This document shows, piece after piece, positions 1 through 5,269 of a stretch of 5,269 nucleotides of DNA. The DNA comes from Pirellulaceae bacterium (GTDB taxonomy: Bacteria > Planctomycetota > Planctomycetia > Pirellulales > Pirellulaceae): contig JABDKS010000138.1 of assembly GCA_013002105.1 (NCBI GenBank), positions 1-5,269 on the forward strand. Reading direction: 5' to 3'. A program made the translations under genes and the position numbers. Position 1 is the first letter of the stretch. Each line of letters begins with the position of its first letter. The notes under the pieces were generated by a model. That model did no database searches, was not told the origin of the DNA, and saw nothing but the letters and a program-made list of their open reading frames with translations.

Positions 1-412
1 GTTCTGGGTCAAGAAAACGTTCTCCCGCCGTCCCACGCAAACACGCGATGATTTTCGATTGCGTCTGGGATTCTAGCAATCCGATATCCACGATCAACGC
101 GATCAACAAGGCCCGATGCGGCGTTGCCGATTCGGTGAAACGACGGAGCAACCGATCGATGACGGCCGGATCAGCGATCGGAAAGACTCTTTTGTCGTAT
201 CCGTAAAGGGTGACGTCGCGAGCAAAGTTGACCAACGAGAGCGTCAAGGCAGAATCGCACCGGTCAACGATGTCATCCAGTTCTCCAATCGCCGATAGCG
301 ATTGGGTCAGCGGGTCACCCGGCATCGCATCAATCGACCGACGGAGCGAATCGGACGACCAACGAGGATCCGTCGGGACATCGAGGAACGTCGAGAATCT
401 CGGTGCAGTCAT
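1..412 (-). CDS. Hypothetical protein, C-terminus cut by window edge
   Basis: An open frame of 137 codons runs from ATG at 412-410 off the left edge of the window with no stop. The codon just before the ATG is an in-frame TAA (413-415), so this is the first possible start; only a weak GGA lies 5 bases upstream of it. The protein begins MTAPRFSTFLDVPTDPRW. It looks soluble and mostly helical, with a stretch LTLSLVNFARDVTLYGYDK near residues 58-76 and a hydrophobic helix HRALLIALIVDIGLLES near residues 101-117. There is no signal peptide at the N-terminus and no motif I recognise. The uninterrupted frame, ordinary amino-acid composition and shared strand with all its neighbours support a real gene. 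The function is unknown. The missing C-terminal part could carry a recognisable domain. Confidence 0.72.
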   Translation of the reverse strand, partial: MTAPRFSTFLDVPTDPRWSSDSLRRSIDAMPGDPLTQSLSAIGELDDIVDRCDSALTLSLVNFARDVTLYGYDKRVFPIADPAVIDRLLRRFTESATPHRALLIALIVDIGLLESQTQSKIIACLRGTAGERFLDPE

Positions 413-481
413 TTAATTCCAACGAGTAACGGTGCGCAATTACGAATGTGTGCTGATGTTAAATGTAAGCCGCCAGCAATC

Positions 482-533
482 GTTGGCCAGAACCAGTCTT
501 GGCAAAGTCGCGTTAGGACTGGTCCTGGCCTAC
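482..533. repeat. Decayed copy of a 52-base palindromic intergenic repeat
   Basis: This segment aligns without gaps to 1615-1666, matching at 42 of 52 positions. Its outer arms (482-503 and 512-533) are inverted repeats matching at 17 of 22 positions. The right arm still holds an intact inner palindrome, AGGAC-TG-GTCCT, while the left arm has lost pairs by changes such as G to A at 491 and C to T at 499. It lies in the 225-base gap between the genes ending at 638 and starting at 412. There it could form a hairpin in the transcript, but it has no U tract. I see nothing else in this gap. Confidence 0.8.
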
Positions 534-637
534 TGAACTCGGAACTTGTCGCCCTGGGCCCGGACCTGCTGAAAACCATCAAACTGGATTTTCATTCCGG
601 ACGAGCGACGAGCAATTCAAACACGTACCCGTCGCAC

Positions 638-979
638 CTATTCTCCGATAAACGTACCGTCGGGAGCCATGATGAAGTCGTCTGCAACATCCGGCTTTAA
701 AACAGGTATGAAACCGAATAAGCATCCGCGGTTGCTTGACGTCAAATCGGCCATCACGCGAATGTGACGCCGGTTTTTATCGTCCCAAAGAATACTGATC
801 TCGATCGTATATCCGACACCGTTGTGACTCGTGCCCTGGATCACATCCACTGGCGTGTGATGATACGACGAATCGTCGAGCCGCGCAGCGAGGCCGGCAT
901 GAGTTTGTTGGCGATAGGTTGCCAAACATTCGCCCAGAATTTGGTTCGCGGTGCCGTCGTCCATTGGTCGATCGCCCAT
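638..979 (-). CDS. Small conserved-looking hypothetical protein (113 aa)
   Basis: This is a complete 113-residue frame from ATG 979-977 to a TAG at 640-638. An in-frame TAA sits two codons upstream, so ATG 979 is the earliest start; a second ATG at codon 6 (964) is also possible, and neither has a good ribosome binding site. Residues 10-38 look helical. Residues 56-79 (GYTIEISILWDDKNRRHIRVMADL) look like paired beta strands with a WDD turn. The C-terminus reads ADDFIMAPDGTFIGE. The pattern of a beta-strand pair with WDD, an aromatic/proline strand, then DFIMxPDGxF is one I associate from memory with small planctomycete proteins of unknown function; I could not check this. There is no signal peptide, membrane segment or catalytic motif. 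It starts 49 bases after the small membrane protein upstream and may share its transcript. Confidence 0.72.
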   Translation of the reverse strand: MGDRPMDDGTANQILGECLATYRQQTHAGLAARLDDSSYHHTPVDVIQGTSHNGVGYTIEISILWDDKNRRHIRVMADLTSSNRGCLFGFIPVLKPDVADDFIMAPDGTFIGE

Positions 980-1028
980 TCGTTAGACACAATGGAGATT
1001 GTCGCGAGCATTCGGCGTTGACAAGGTT

Positions 1029-1307
1029 CTACTTGGTCTGAAAGTGCGTTCGTTCCAGTCCGTGCAATCGTAGAATCATGAACACACAAAGGCTGACGCC
1101 GGTGACACACAGGCAACCCACGTACCAGTGCGCTCCGGCGGCTTCGCTCGCAAATCCGATAGCAGTAAAAAGTAGTGCGGCAACAAACGCGACGATCGAG
1201 AGTCGTAGTTCTTTTGACGTGGGACCCAGCGAGCAATCCTCCGTTTCGTTGCCTTGCACTTCTGCTTGGGTGTCGGCTGGCAAAACATTCGATGATCGGT
1301 CGGCCAT
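1029..1307 (-). CDS. Small membrane protein with two transmembrane segments (92 aa)
   Basis: The frame runs from ATG 1307-1305 to TAG 1031-1029 and encodes 92 residues. It could be extended 8 codons to a TTG at 1331, but the ATG at 1307 has a clear GGAG 7 bases upstream, which decides the start. Residues 1-35 are polar and acidic (AEVQGNETEDCS). Two hydrophobic segments follow: about 36-54 (LSIVAFVAALLFTAIGFAS) and about 61-80 (WYVGCLCVTGVSLCVFMIL), separated by a short loop. A short basic tail ends RTHFQTK. This fits a hairpin-like inner-membrane protein with its N- and C-termini in the cytoplasm, because the positive residues cluster at the tail and before the first segment. I do not recognise a family and propose no function. 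The next gene begins 49 bases downstream on the same strand, so the two may be co-transcribed. Confidence 0.72.
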   Translation of the reverse strand: MADRSSNVLPADTQAEVQGNETEDCSLGPTSKELRLSIVAFVAALLFTAIGFASEAAGAHWYVGCLCVTGVSLCVFMILRLHGLERTHFQTK

Positions 1308-1612
1308 TGGACTACTCCGGTGAGAGGGCAAAACGAATTTCGATCAGTGACACGATCTTAGGCATGTTTCCTCGGTCGTGAGGGCGCCGTTACGTGGAAT
1401 TTGCTGGTTTTTGGTTTAAATGCTCGGTCATACGCCGCCAGCTGTTTTCGCAACGTCAAAACATACGCGTCAGGTTACGAATTCCCCATCAATCGTCAGC
1501 GACTCTCCCACAAAGAGGTCGCGCGGTGATCTACTTCATTGCTGACAATGTCTTCCTTTGTTGTCCTCGCGGGCAACGCTCTAGAGCATTTTTGCTCAAT
1601 ACGTGGGATCAA
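1308..1612. other. Non-coding gap with a small nested palindrome
   Basis: These 305 bases lie upstream of the small membrane gene and should hold its promoter, but I see no convincing -35/-10 pair. The only longer frame (plus strand, 1394-1618, GTG start) has implausible composition and no ribosome binding site. The one structured spot is 1578-1597. It combines the perfect 10-base palindrome GCTCTAGAGC (1578-1587) with a following GAGCA-TTTT-TGCTC hairpin (1584-1597). The two share the GAGC at 1584-1587, so only one can form at a time. Confidence 0.6.
1315..1318 (-). promoter_or_regulatory. Ribosome binding site deciding the start at 1307
   Basis: The minus strand reads GGAG, then a 7-base spacer (TAGTCCA), then ATG at 1307. 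It is the best Shine-Dalgarno match next to any start in the window, and it favours ATG 1307 over the upstream in-frame TTG at 1331. Confidence 0.65.
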
Positions 1613-1668
1613 TCGTAGGCCAGGACCTGTCCTGGCACAGCTGCGCCAGGACAGGTCCTGGCCTACGA
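1613..1668. repeat. Near-perfect 56-base palindrome, intact copy of the intergenic repeat
   Basis: Two 24-base arms, 1613-1636 and 1645-1668, are exact reverse complements. The eight bases between them hold one mismatch pair (A1637/C1644) around the palindrome CAGCTG (1638-1643), so the whole 56 bases are symmetric apart from that pair. Each arm also contains its own inner near-palindrome: CCAGGAC-CT-GTCCTGG on the left and CCAGGAC-AG-GTCCTGG on the right. The element could therefore form one long hairpin or a cruciform with two smaller stems. A related copy lies at 482-533. It carries no gene and no transposase, so it resembles a dispersed non-autonomous or REP-like element. The family name is not known to me. 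Confidence 0.88.
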
Positions 1669-1719
1669 GAAAACTGACAGAACACTAGCGGACTTTTTTA
1701 TCCAACAGCGGCGCAGCTA

Positions 1720-1974
1720 GCCCTGAAAGGGCGATACATCCCAGCCCAGGGCAACGCCTTGGTTTGCCTCAAAAACCGCACGAGCTCCCAGCGGGAGAGT
1801 GAAGTCAGTGCCATTGGGGGATAACGCCGGTCGTTTTCGCAACCAACCGCGGCTATCGCCGTGCGGCTACCGGGACGGGAAAACTCAACGTTCTGATTCC
1901 AAAGTGGCGCTGTCCAACAAGCAGCGAAAGGCGACCAACCGGGTGCCATCTGCAGCCATCGCTTCGCCCGGTTG
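1720..1974. repeat. Cluster of short hairpins, repeat-like intergenic element
   Basis: Five stem-loops follow one another. The first is 1720-1732, GCCCT-GAA-AGGGC. The second is 1746-1762, a 7-pair stem with loop AAC and one G-T pair. The third is 1785-1797, CTCCC-AGC-GGGAG. The fourth is 1847-1866, an outer CCGC/GCGG stem with an inner GGC-TATC-GCC. The fifth is 1936-1974, with 8-base arms CAACCGGG/CCCGGTTG. The first three all have three-base loops. The heptamer GCGGCTA is repeated at 1849-1855 and 1863-1869. Overlapping frames exist on both strands (1698-2000 minus, 1799-2098 plus), but they follow the palindromes and look spurious. From memory, hairpins of the GCCCTGAAAGGGC type recur in planctomycete and related intergenic regions; I could not verify this. 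The element lies downstream of the phosphatase gene. Confidence 0.6.
1936..1974 (-). terminator. Possible terminator hairpin after the phosphatase gene
   Basis: A stem with 8-base perfect arms (1936-1943 and 1967-1974) lies 49 bases beyond the stop codon at 2024 on the transcribed strand. The loop is 23 bases and there is no run of U after the stem, so it is at best a weak or factor-assisted terminator. It may simply be the last hairpin of the repeat cluster. Confidence 0.25.
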
Positions 1975-2023
1975 TACGGCTTGCCTGGACCGACAAGCAT
2001 TCAATCCTGTGTTTCGAAAAGGT

Positions 2024-3952
2024 TCAGTTACTTTTCAATTCGATCCTGAGTTCTGCATTGTCGCCCGACGACACGGCGGTCACACCCTGGGTCGTTGATT
2101 GATCCGGTTTGTCCGTGCCGACTCGGACGGTGTATTTGCCCTCGGCGTAGACAGGCGGCTTGAATCGGTTGGACGTCGCGCGAACCGTGTACAGAATTTC
2201 GCCGCCGGACTCCTGTACCACTTGTATGACCGGACGGTCGGCTCCGCTGACAACGACCTGCGGTAAATGTCCCACGACCTTGCGGCCATCGTTATCGCGG
2301 TAGTCAAAGGTGATCGGCCAGCCAGCGAATTGTTCACCGTCACCGGCGGAGGCGTCGGCAAACCGAGGCCAACATTCCACCGTGATTTTCTGTGATCTCT
2401 TGTCAAATCGGACAATTCCAAAACCGTCGGCCCGCTGAGTCTCGTCGGTGCGATCGGGAGGATTGGCGTACGCCATCATCGAAATTTTGTTGCCGAGCCC
2501 GTCCAAAAAGTCGCCGGTCCACGATAGTGGGCTGTCAGGAACTGGATTCGGTCCCGGTTTTTCGTCTTCCGGCCACCACCAACGCCCGTAAATCGTGTTC
2601 ACGATCGCTGGACTCGTAAACGCGTAAGGTCCATCGCCAAACTGATCGATGCCATGTTTGACAAACACCGCCAAGTGCTGATCGCCGCACAGATGCGGCG
2701 CCCAAGCACGACGAATTTCTCGCAATGCTTTGTTGCGGCCGGTCTGCGGCCAGGCATTGCTGTCCAAATCGGCGAGCAACCGATTGTCTTCGGAACCGTG
2801 CAGATGCACCGCGCCACAAAACGCGGTCTGTGACAGTACGCATTTCATCTCCGCGCCGGTCCAGTCTTGGCTCCACTGATTCAAAAACTGCAACTGTCGG
2901 TCACCCAAAAGTTTCAGCGAAGGCAGATCGACGGCCGCGCGATCGTATTTGGGGTCGTTGATATGGTCTGGTCGCGGCCCCATCTTGGGAATCTTGCCCT
3001 CCGGACCGCTTTTGAACTTGCGGTCTTCGATAATCGCAAAATTGATTCCCCCGACGGTCAGGTCGGTGTAATAGACTTCCATGCCGCGATCGATTGGCGT
3101 TGCGTCATACGGATCGGGTAGGTGCCAAGTTTGACAGCGTTGCACCATATTGACGTACTTAGCCGGATAAAAATAGCCTCCGCTGGGCCCCGCTGGTGTT
3201 GCGGCACGCTTGCCATTCTCGCCCCACAAATTGGCTTGGCCAATGTCATGGTCATCGGGGATCGTAACGACCGGCCGGTCTTTCAAGAGGTCACGAAACT
3301 GCATCCCGAATTCCAGCCAACCGTACGTGTGTTCGGTGTGGTGGTAGGATTGATCGCCTGCAAAAAACAGCAGGTCCGGATCCAGCTTTTTCAAATTTTC
3401 GATCATCTTGGGTCGCGGACCCGGCGTTCTGGAACTATTGCACGACAGGTTGCCGACAACCACAACGTCTTTGTCGATCGGGTCCTTGCGAATCAGGCCT
3501 TCAAATACTGCACTTTCGCCATGCCGAACTCGGTACGCGACACTCTTGGTGTTGTCCCAGTTCTCGAGACGAAAGTGAGCACTCCAACCGAGTTGGATGA
3601 TTGGTTGTTGGGCGACCTCCTGCCAATTGCCCGCGTCATCCTGCAGCTCCAAGCGAACACTCTTGGCTTCGTCAGGTTTCAGCGGAAACATCTGTGCAGT
3701 CAGTTTCAGGGTTCCGTGATCGTGCGTGTAGACAGCGAATGCGACGACTTCGTCACGCGCGACGTCCAGATTCATCGCGCGTCGCCGGTTCGGTTTGACT
3801 TTCCACCACTCGCCCGTGGCCATCGTTTCGACGTTCTTGAACTCCTCGCCGAAAACGCCAGCCGGTTCCTGCGCGATCACCGTCATCGGAAAACCGACGA
3901 CGGCGAGCATGGTACCCACGAGAAGACAAACGAATTGAACATGACGCAACAT
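2024..3952 (-). CDS. Secreted PhoD-like metallophosphatase (alkaline phosphatase D family)
   Basis: Predicted phosphomonoesterase or phosphodiesterase with a metal centre, exported across the cytoplasmic membrane. The protein has 642 residues from ATG 3952. The frame stays open to an ATG at 4027, but the start at 3952 puts a signal peptide first (MLRH, a hydrophobic core, likely cleavage TVIA|QE after residue 27) and has AGAGAGAG 8 bases upstream. Residues 28-160 form a beta-rich N-terminal region. The calcineurin-like core starts near 161 (DKDVVVVGNLSCNSSR). It carries GDQSYHH (199-205), DDHDIGQANLWG (233-244), EDRKFK (309-314), LSQTAFCG (373-380) and GDQHLAVF (423-430). These match the order of PhoD-family metal-binding blocks, with Cys in the first block as in PhoD rather than the DxH of other metallophosphoesterases. 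Residues after about 575 look like a beta-sandwich tail. No Pho box is visible. The natural substrate is unknown. Confidence 0.88.
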   Translation of the reverse strand: MLRHVQFVCLLVGTMLAVVGFPMTVIAQEPAGVFGEEFKNVETMATGEWWKVKPNRRRAMNLDVARDEVVAFAVYTHDHGTLKLTAQMFPLKPDEAKSVRLELQDDAGNWQEVAQQPIIQLGWSAHFRLENWDNTKSVAYRVRHGESAVFEGLIRKDPIDKDVVVVGNLSCNSSRTPGPRPKMIENLKKLDPDLLFFAGDQSYHHTEHTYGWLEFGMQFRDLLKDRPVVTIPDDHDIGQANLWGENGKRAATPAGPSGGYFYPAKYVNMVQRCQTWHLPDPYDATPIDRGMEVYYTDLTVGGINFAIIEDRKFKSGPEGKIPKMGPRPDHINDPKYDRAAVDLPSLKLLGDRQLQFLNQWSQDWTGAEMKCVLSQTAFCGAVHLHGSEDNRLLADLDSNAWPQTGRNKALREIRRAWAPHLCGDQHLAVFVKHGIDQFGDGPYAFTSPAIVNTIYGRWWWPEDEKPGPNPVPDSPLSWTGDFLDGLGNKISMMAYANPPDRTDETQRADGFGIVRFDKRSQKITVECWPRFADASAGDGEQFAGWPITFDYRDNDGRKVVGHLPQVVVSGADRPVIQVVQESGGEILYTVRATSNRFKPPVYAEGKYTVRVGTDKPDQSTTQGVTAVSSGDNAELRIELKSN

Positions 3953-3960
3953 GTGAAACA

Positions 3961-3968
3961 CTCTCTCT
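3961..3968 (-). promoter_or_regulatory. Purine-rich ribosome binding site for the start at 3952
   Basis: The minus strand reads AGAGAGAG ending 8 bases before ATG 3952. It is only a partial Shine-Dalgarno match, but it fits the start that gives a clean signal peptide. The upstream in-frame starts at 3997 and 4027 would add 15 or 25 mostly polar residues before it. Confidence 0.45.
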
Positions 3969-4161
3969 ACCAAATAGAAACGATCGATACCCTCCATGAT
4001 ATTCTGACAGCTCCCCACACCCGGCAACAGTCCCGGCTACCGTTGGAGAACAAACGGTGAACATTGTGCTCGGTTCATACTTCATCACACACCACTGCGG
4101 CGACTGGAATGTTGTCCACCGATAGTCCCAGTAACCGGTCGCGTTCAAGGGACCACCACGA

Positions 4162-4178
4162 TGACGAAAAGATCGTCA
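4162..4178 (-). terminator. Short stem-loop just after the acyltransferase gene
   Basis: A perfect 6-pair stem with a 5-base loop (TGACGA at 4162-4167, TCGTCA at 4173-4178) lies 10 bases past the stop codon at 4189 on the transcribed strand. No U run follows it, so intrinsic termination is uncertain. A second, weaker pairing, GTCCC/GGGAC, occurs at 4125-4153. The 236-base gap between this gene and the phosphatase start contains no convincing gene. Confidence 0.3.
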
Positions 4179-4188
4179 GCCCAGTTGT

Positions 4189-5269
4189 CTACGAATTGGC
4201 CGTAGCGGTCCGAAAACGGCGTGTCAGGGCAGGGAAATTCATTCCTCGCAGTCGCCGCATGCTCGGACGTTCAATCCAGTAGTGCAAAGCGGACGCGAGC
4301 CCGACGCTGACGGCACAAGCGACAGCGATCGAAATGATCGAATGAAAGCCGGCTGACTCCAGCTTTTGAATCACGACATAGCCAATGTTTTGGTGCGTCA
4401 AATACAGCGTGTACGAGATCGCGCCCAACCAAACCAACGGTCGCGATGCCAACACTTTTAAACGTCCAGCAACGGCCATCGCCAGTACACTTGCCAGCGC
4501 GACATCCACCACCGCAGCGTAGGTGCTGGTCATCAAACAGATCGAACCGAAACAGATCGCCAACGCGAGCTTGTGCAATCGAGTCGATTGGCCATCGCGA
4601 TGCCATTGGTAACACAACAATCCGAATCCAAAGAGCGGAATGAATTCGAGACTTGCGAGTGTAGAGAATTTGCCAAGCACTGAGCCGACGATAGGGTAAA
4701 AGGACGCGGCGTAACTGGTTGCGACATGGACCGCAACAGCGACCGTCACCCATGCGATCGTGATGCATTCTGGTCGCCGGAATGCCCCCGCTCGATAGAG
4801 CAGCAGCATGTTGGCATAGAAGATCAATTCGGCTTGCAGCGACCAATACGCACCATCGATATGGGGAACTTTTAACATCCCCTGGATCATCGTCGTATTG
4901 ACTAACGCTTCGACCACCGTGACTTCCTGTCCCGGCAACCCGAACAGGCTGACGACGACAAACGTCATCAATGCGGCAGCCCAATAGGCGGGATAGAGAC
5001 GTGACAGGCGTCCCCAAGCAAATTTCCAGCTATCAGATGTTCGCTCCAACGTCATCAGGATGACGAACCCGCTGAGCATAAAAAACAAATTGACACCGAA
5101 GTAACCACCCGGAACGCTCAACGGGATCGATTGGCTGTGGCCGAACAGGTCATCGTAGCGTGTCGTGTAATGAAACAACACAACGGCGACCGCCGCAATC
5201 CCACGCAGCGCATCGAGCTCACTAATTCGTTTGCCGGTCGGGCGATTCGCAGACTGTAAAGTCGTATCG
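4189..5269 (-). CDS. Membrane acyltransferase, acyltransferase-3 family, N-terminus cut by window edge
   Basis: An integral membrane enzyme predicted to move an acyl group (often acetyl) from the cytoplasmic side onto a sugar of surface polysaccharide, lipopolysaccharide or a secreted molecule. The frame is open from the right edge to TAG 4191-4189, with 359 residues visible. A GTG at 5181 could be taken as the start, but the 29 codons before it encode ISELDALRGIAAVAVVLFHY (visible residues 15-34), the family's N-terminal signature, and no ATG, GTG or TTG precedes it. The true start therefore lies outside the window. Other family marks are GVNLFFMLSGFVI (58-70), RLSRLYPAYW (87-96), AYWSLQAELIFY (140-151), WLGAISYTLYLTH (280-292) and a closing HYWIERP (329-335). 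About ten hydrophobic segments are present. His33 in LFHY matches the conserved histidine of the family. The acceptor cannot be told from the sequence. Confidence 0.93.
   Translation of the reverse strand, partial: DTTLQSANRPTGKRISELDALRGIAAVAVVLFHYTTRYDDLFGHSQSIPLSVPGGYFGVNLFFMLSGFVILMTLERTSDSWKFAWGRLSRLYPAYWAAALMTFVVVSLFGLPGQEVTVVEALVNTTMIQGMLKVPHIDGAYWSLQAELIFYANMLLLYRAGAFRRPECITIAWVTVAVAVHVATSYAASFYPIVGSVLGKFSTLASLEFIPLFGFGLLCYQWHRDGQSTRLHKLALAICFGSICLMTSTYAAVVDVALASVLAMAVAGRLKVLASRPLVWLGAISYTLYLTHQNIGYVVIQKLESAGFHSIISIAVACAVSVGLASALHYWIERPSMRRLRGMNFPALTRRFRTATANS

Noticed and set aside
302..700. 132-codon plus-strand frame across the left gap
   Set aside because: It crosses the antisense side of two genes and the whole of repeat copy 1, and has no ribosome binding site or motif.
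841..1236. 131-codon minus-strand frame bridging the two small genes
   Set aside because: It overlaps both small genes in a different frame and is Arg- and Thr-rich. The two shorter frames have better composition and, for one of them, a good ribosome binding site.
482..1668. Repeats considered as insertion-sequence ends or a CRISPR array
   Set aside because: Each copy is a single palindrome, not a terminal repeat of a larger unit. There are only two copies 1.1 kb apart, no transposase lies between them, and there is no regular repeat-spacer pattern.
1698..2000. 100-codon minus-strand frame in the gap
   Set aside because: It runs directly across the hairpin cluster, has no ribosome binding site, and is Trp-, Arg- and Pro-rich with no protein-like pattern. 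It is better explained as repeat sequence.
3122..4060. 312-codon plus-strand open frame opposite the phosphatase gene
   Set aside because: It lies antisense to a gene with clear PhoD motifs and a signal peptide. Its own product has no recognisable motif, and it is explained by the codon usage of the real gene.
3953..4188. Promoter or Pho box upstream of the phosphatase gene
   Set aside because: A loose TTGAAC with a poor -10 about 17 bases on is the best match, and there is no direct repeat resembling a Pho box. This is too weak to report as a feature.
4271..5017. 248-codon minus-strand frame inside the acyltransferase gene
   Set aside because: It overlaps the acyltransferase in another frame. 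Its product is rich in Arg, Cys and Gly with no family motif, while the acyltransferase frame carries all the signatures.

Overview
The window looks like a stretch of planctomycete chromosome, most like Rhodopirellula or a close relative. This rests on the moderate GC content, sparse gene packing, weak or absent Shine-Dalgarno sites, a secreted PhoD-type phosphatase, a small protein of a kind I associate with planctomycetes, and gaps filled with palindromic repeats. The assignment is an inference from style, because no marker gene is present. Every supported gene lies on the minus strand, so the genes are transcribed from high to low coordinates.

In order of transcription: (1) 5269-4189 is a membrane acyltransferase of the acyltransferase-3 (OafA/NodX-like) family, cut by the right edge so that its first residues are missing. 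(2) 3952-2024 is a secreted PhoD-like metallophosphatase with a signal peptide, an N-terminal beta-rich region and a calcineurin-like catalytic core. (3) 2023-1308 is a 716-base gap with no convincing gene. It holds a cluster of small hairpins (1720-1974), a near-perfect 56-base palindrome (1613-1668) and a short nested palindrome (1578-1597). (4) 1307-1029 is a small protein with two predicted membrane segments. (5) 979-638 is a small soluble protein of unknown function. (6) 637-413 is a gap containing a second, decayed copy of the palindrome (482-533). (7) 412-1 is the N-terminal part of an unrecognised protein that runs off the left edge.

No clear pathway links the genes. The acyltransferase and phosphatase both act at or beyond the cytoplasmic membrane, but 236 bases separate them and co-function is not shown. 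The two small genes are 49 bases apart and could share a transcript. I found no CRISPR array, tRNA, rRNA, transposase, toxin-antitoxin pair or defence system. The most noteworthy signal is the pair of palindromic repeats, which differ at 10 of 52 positions yet show one compensatory change between their two arms.
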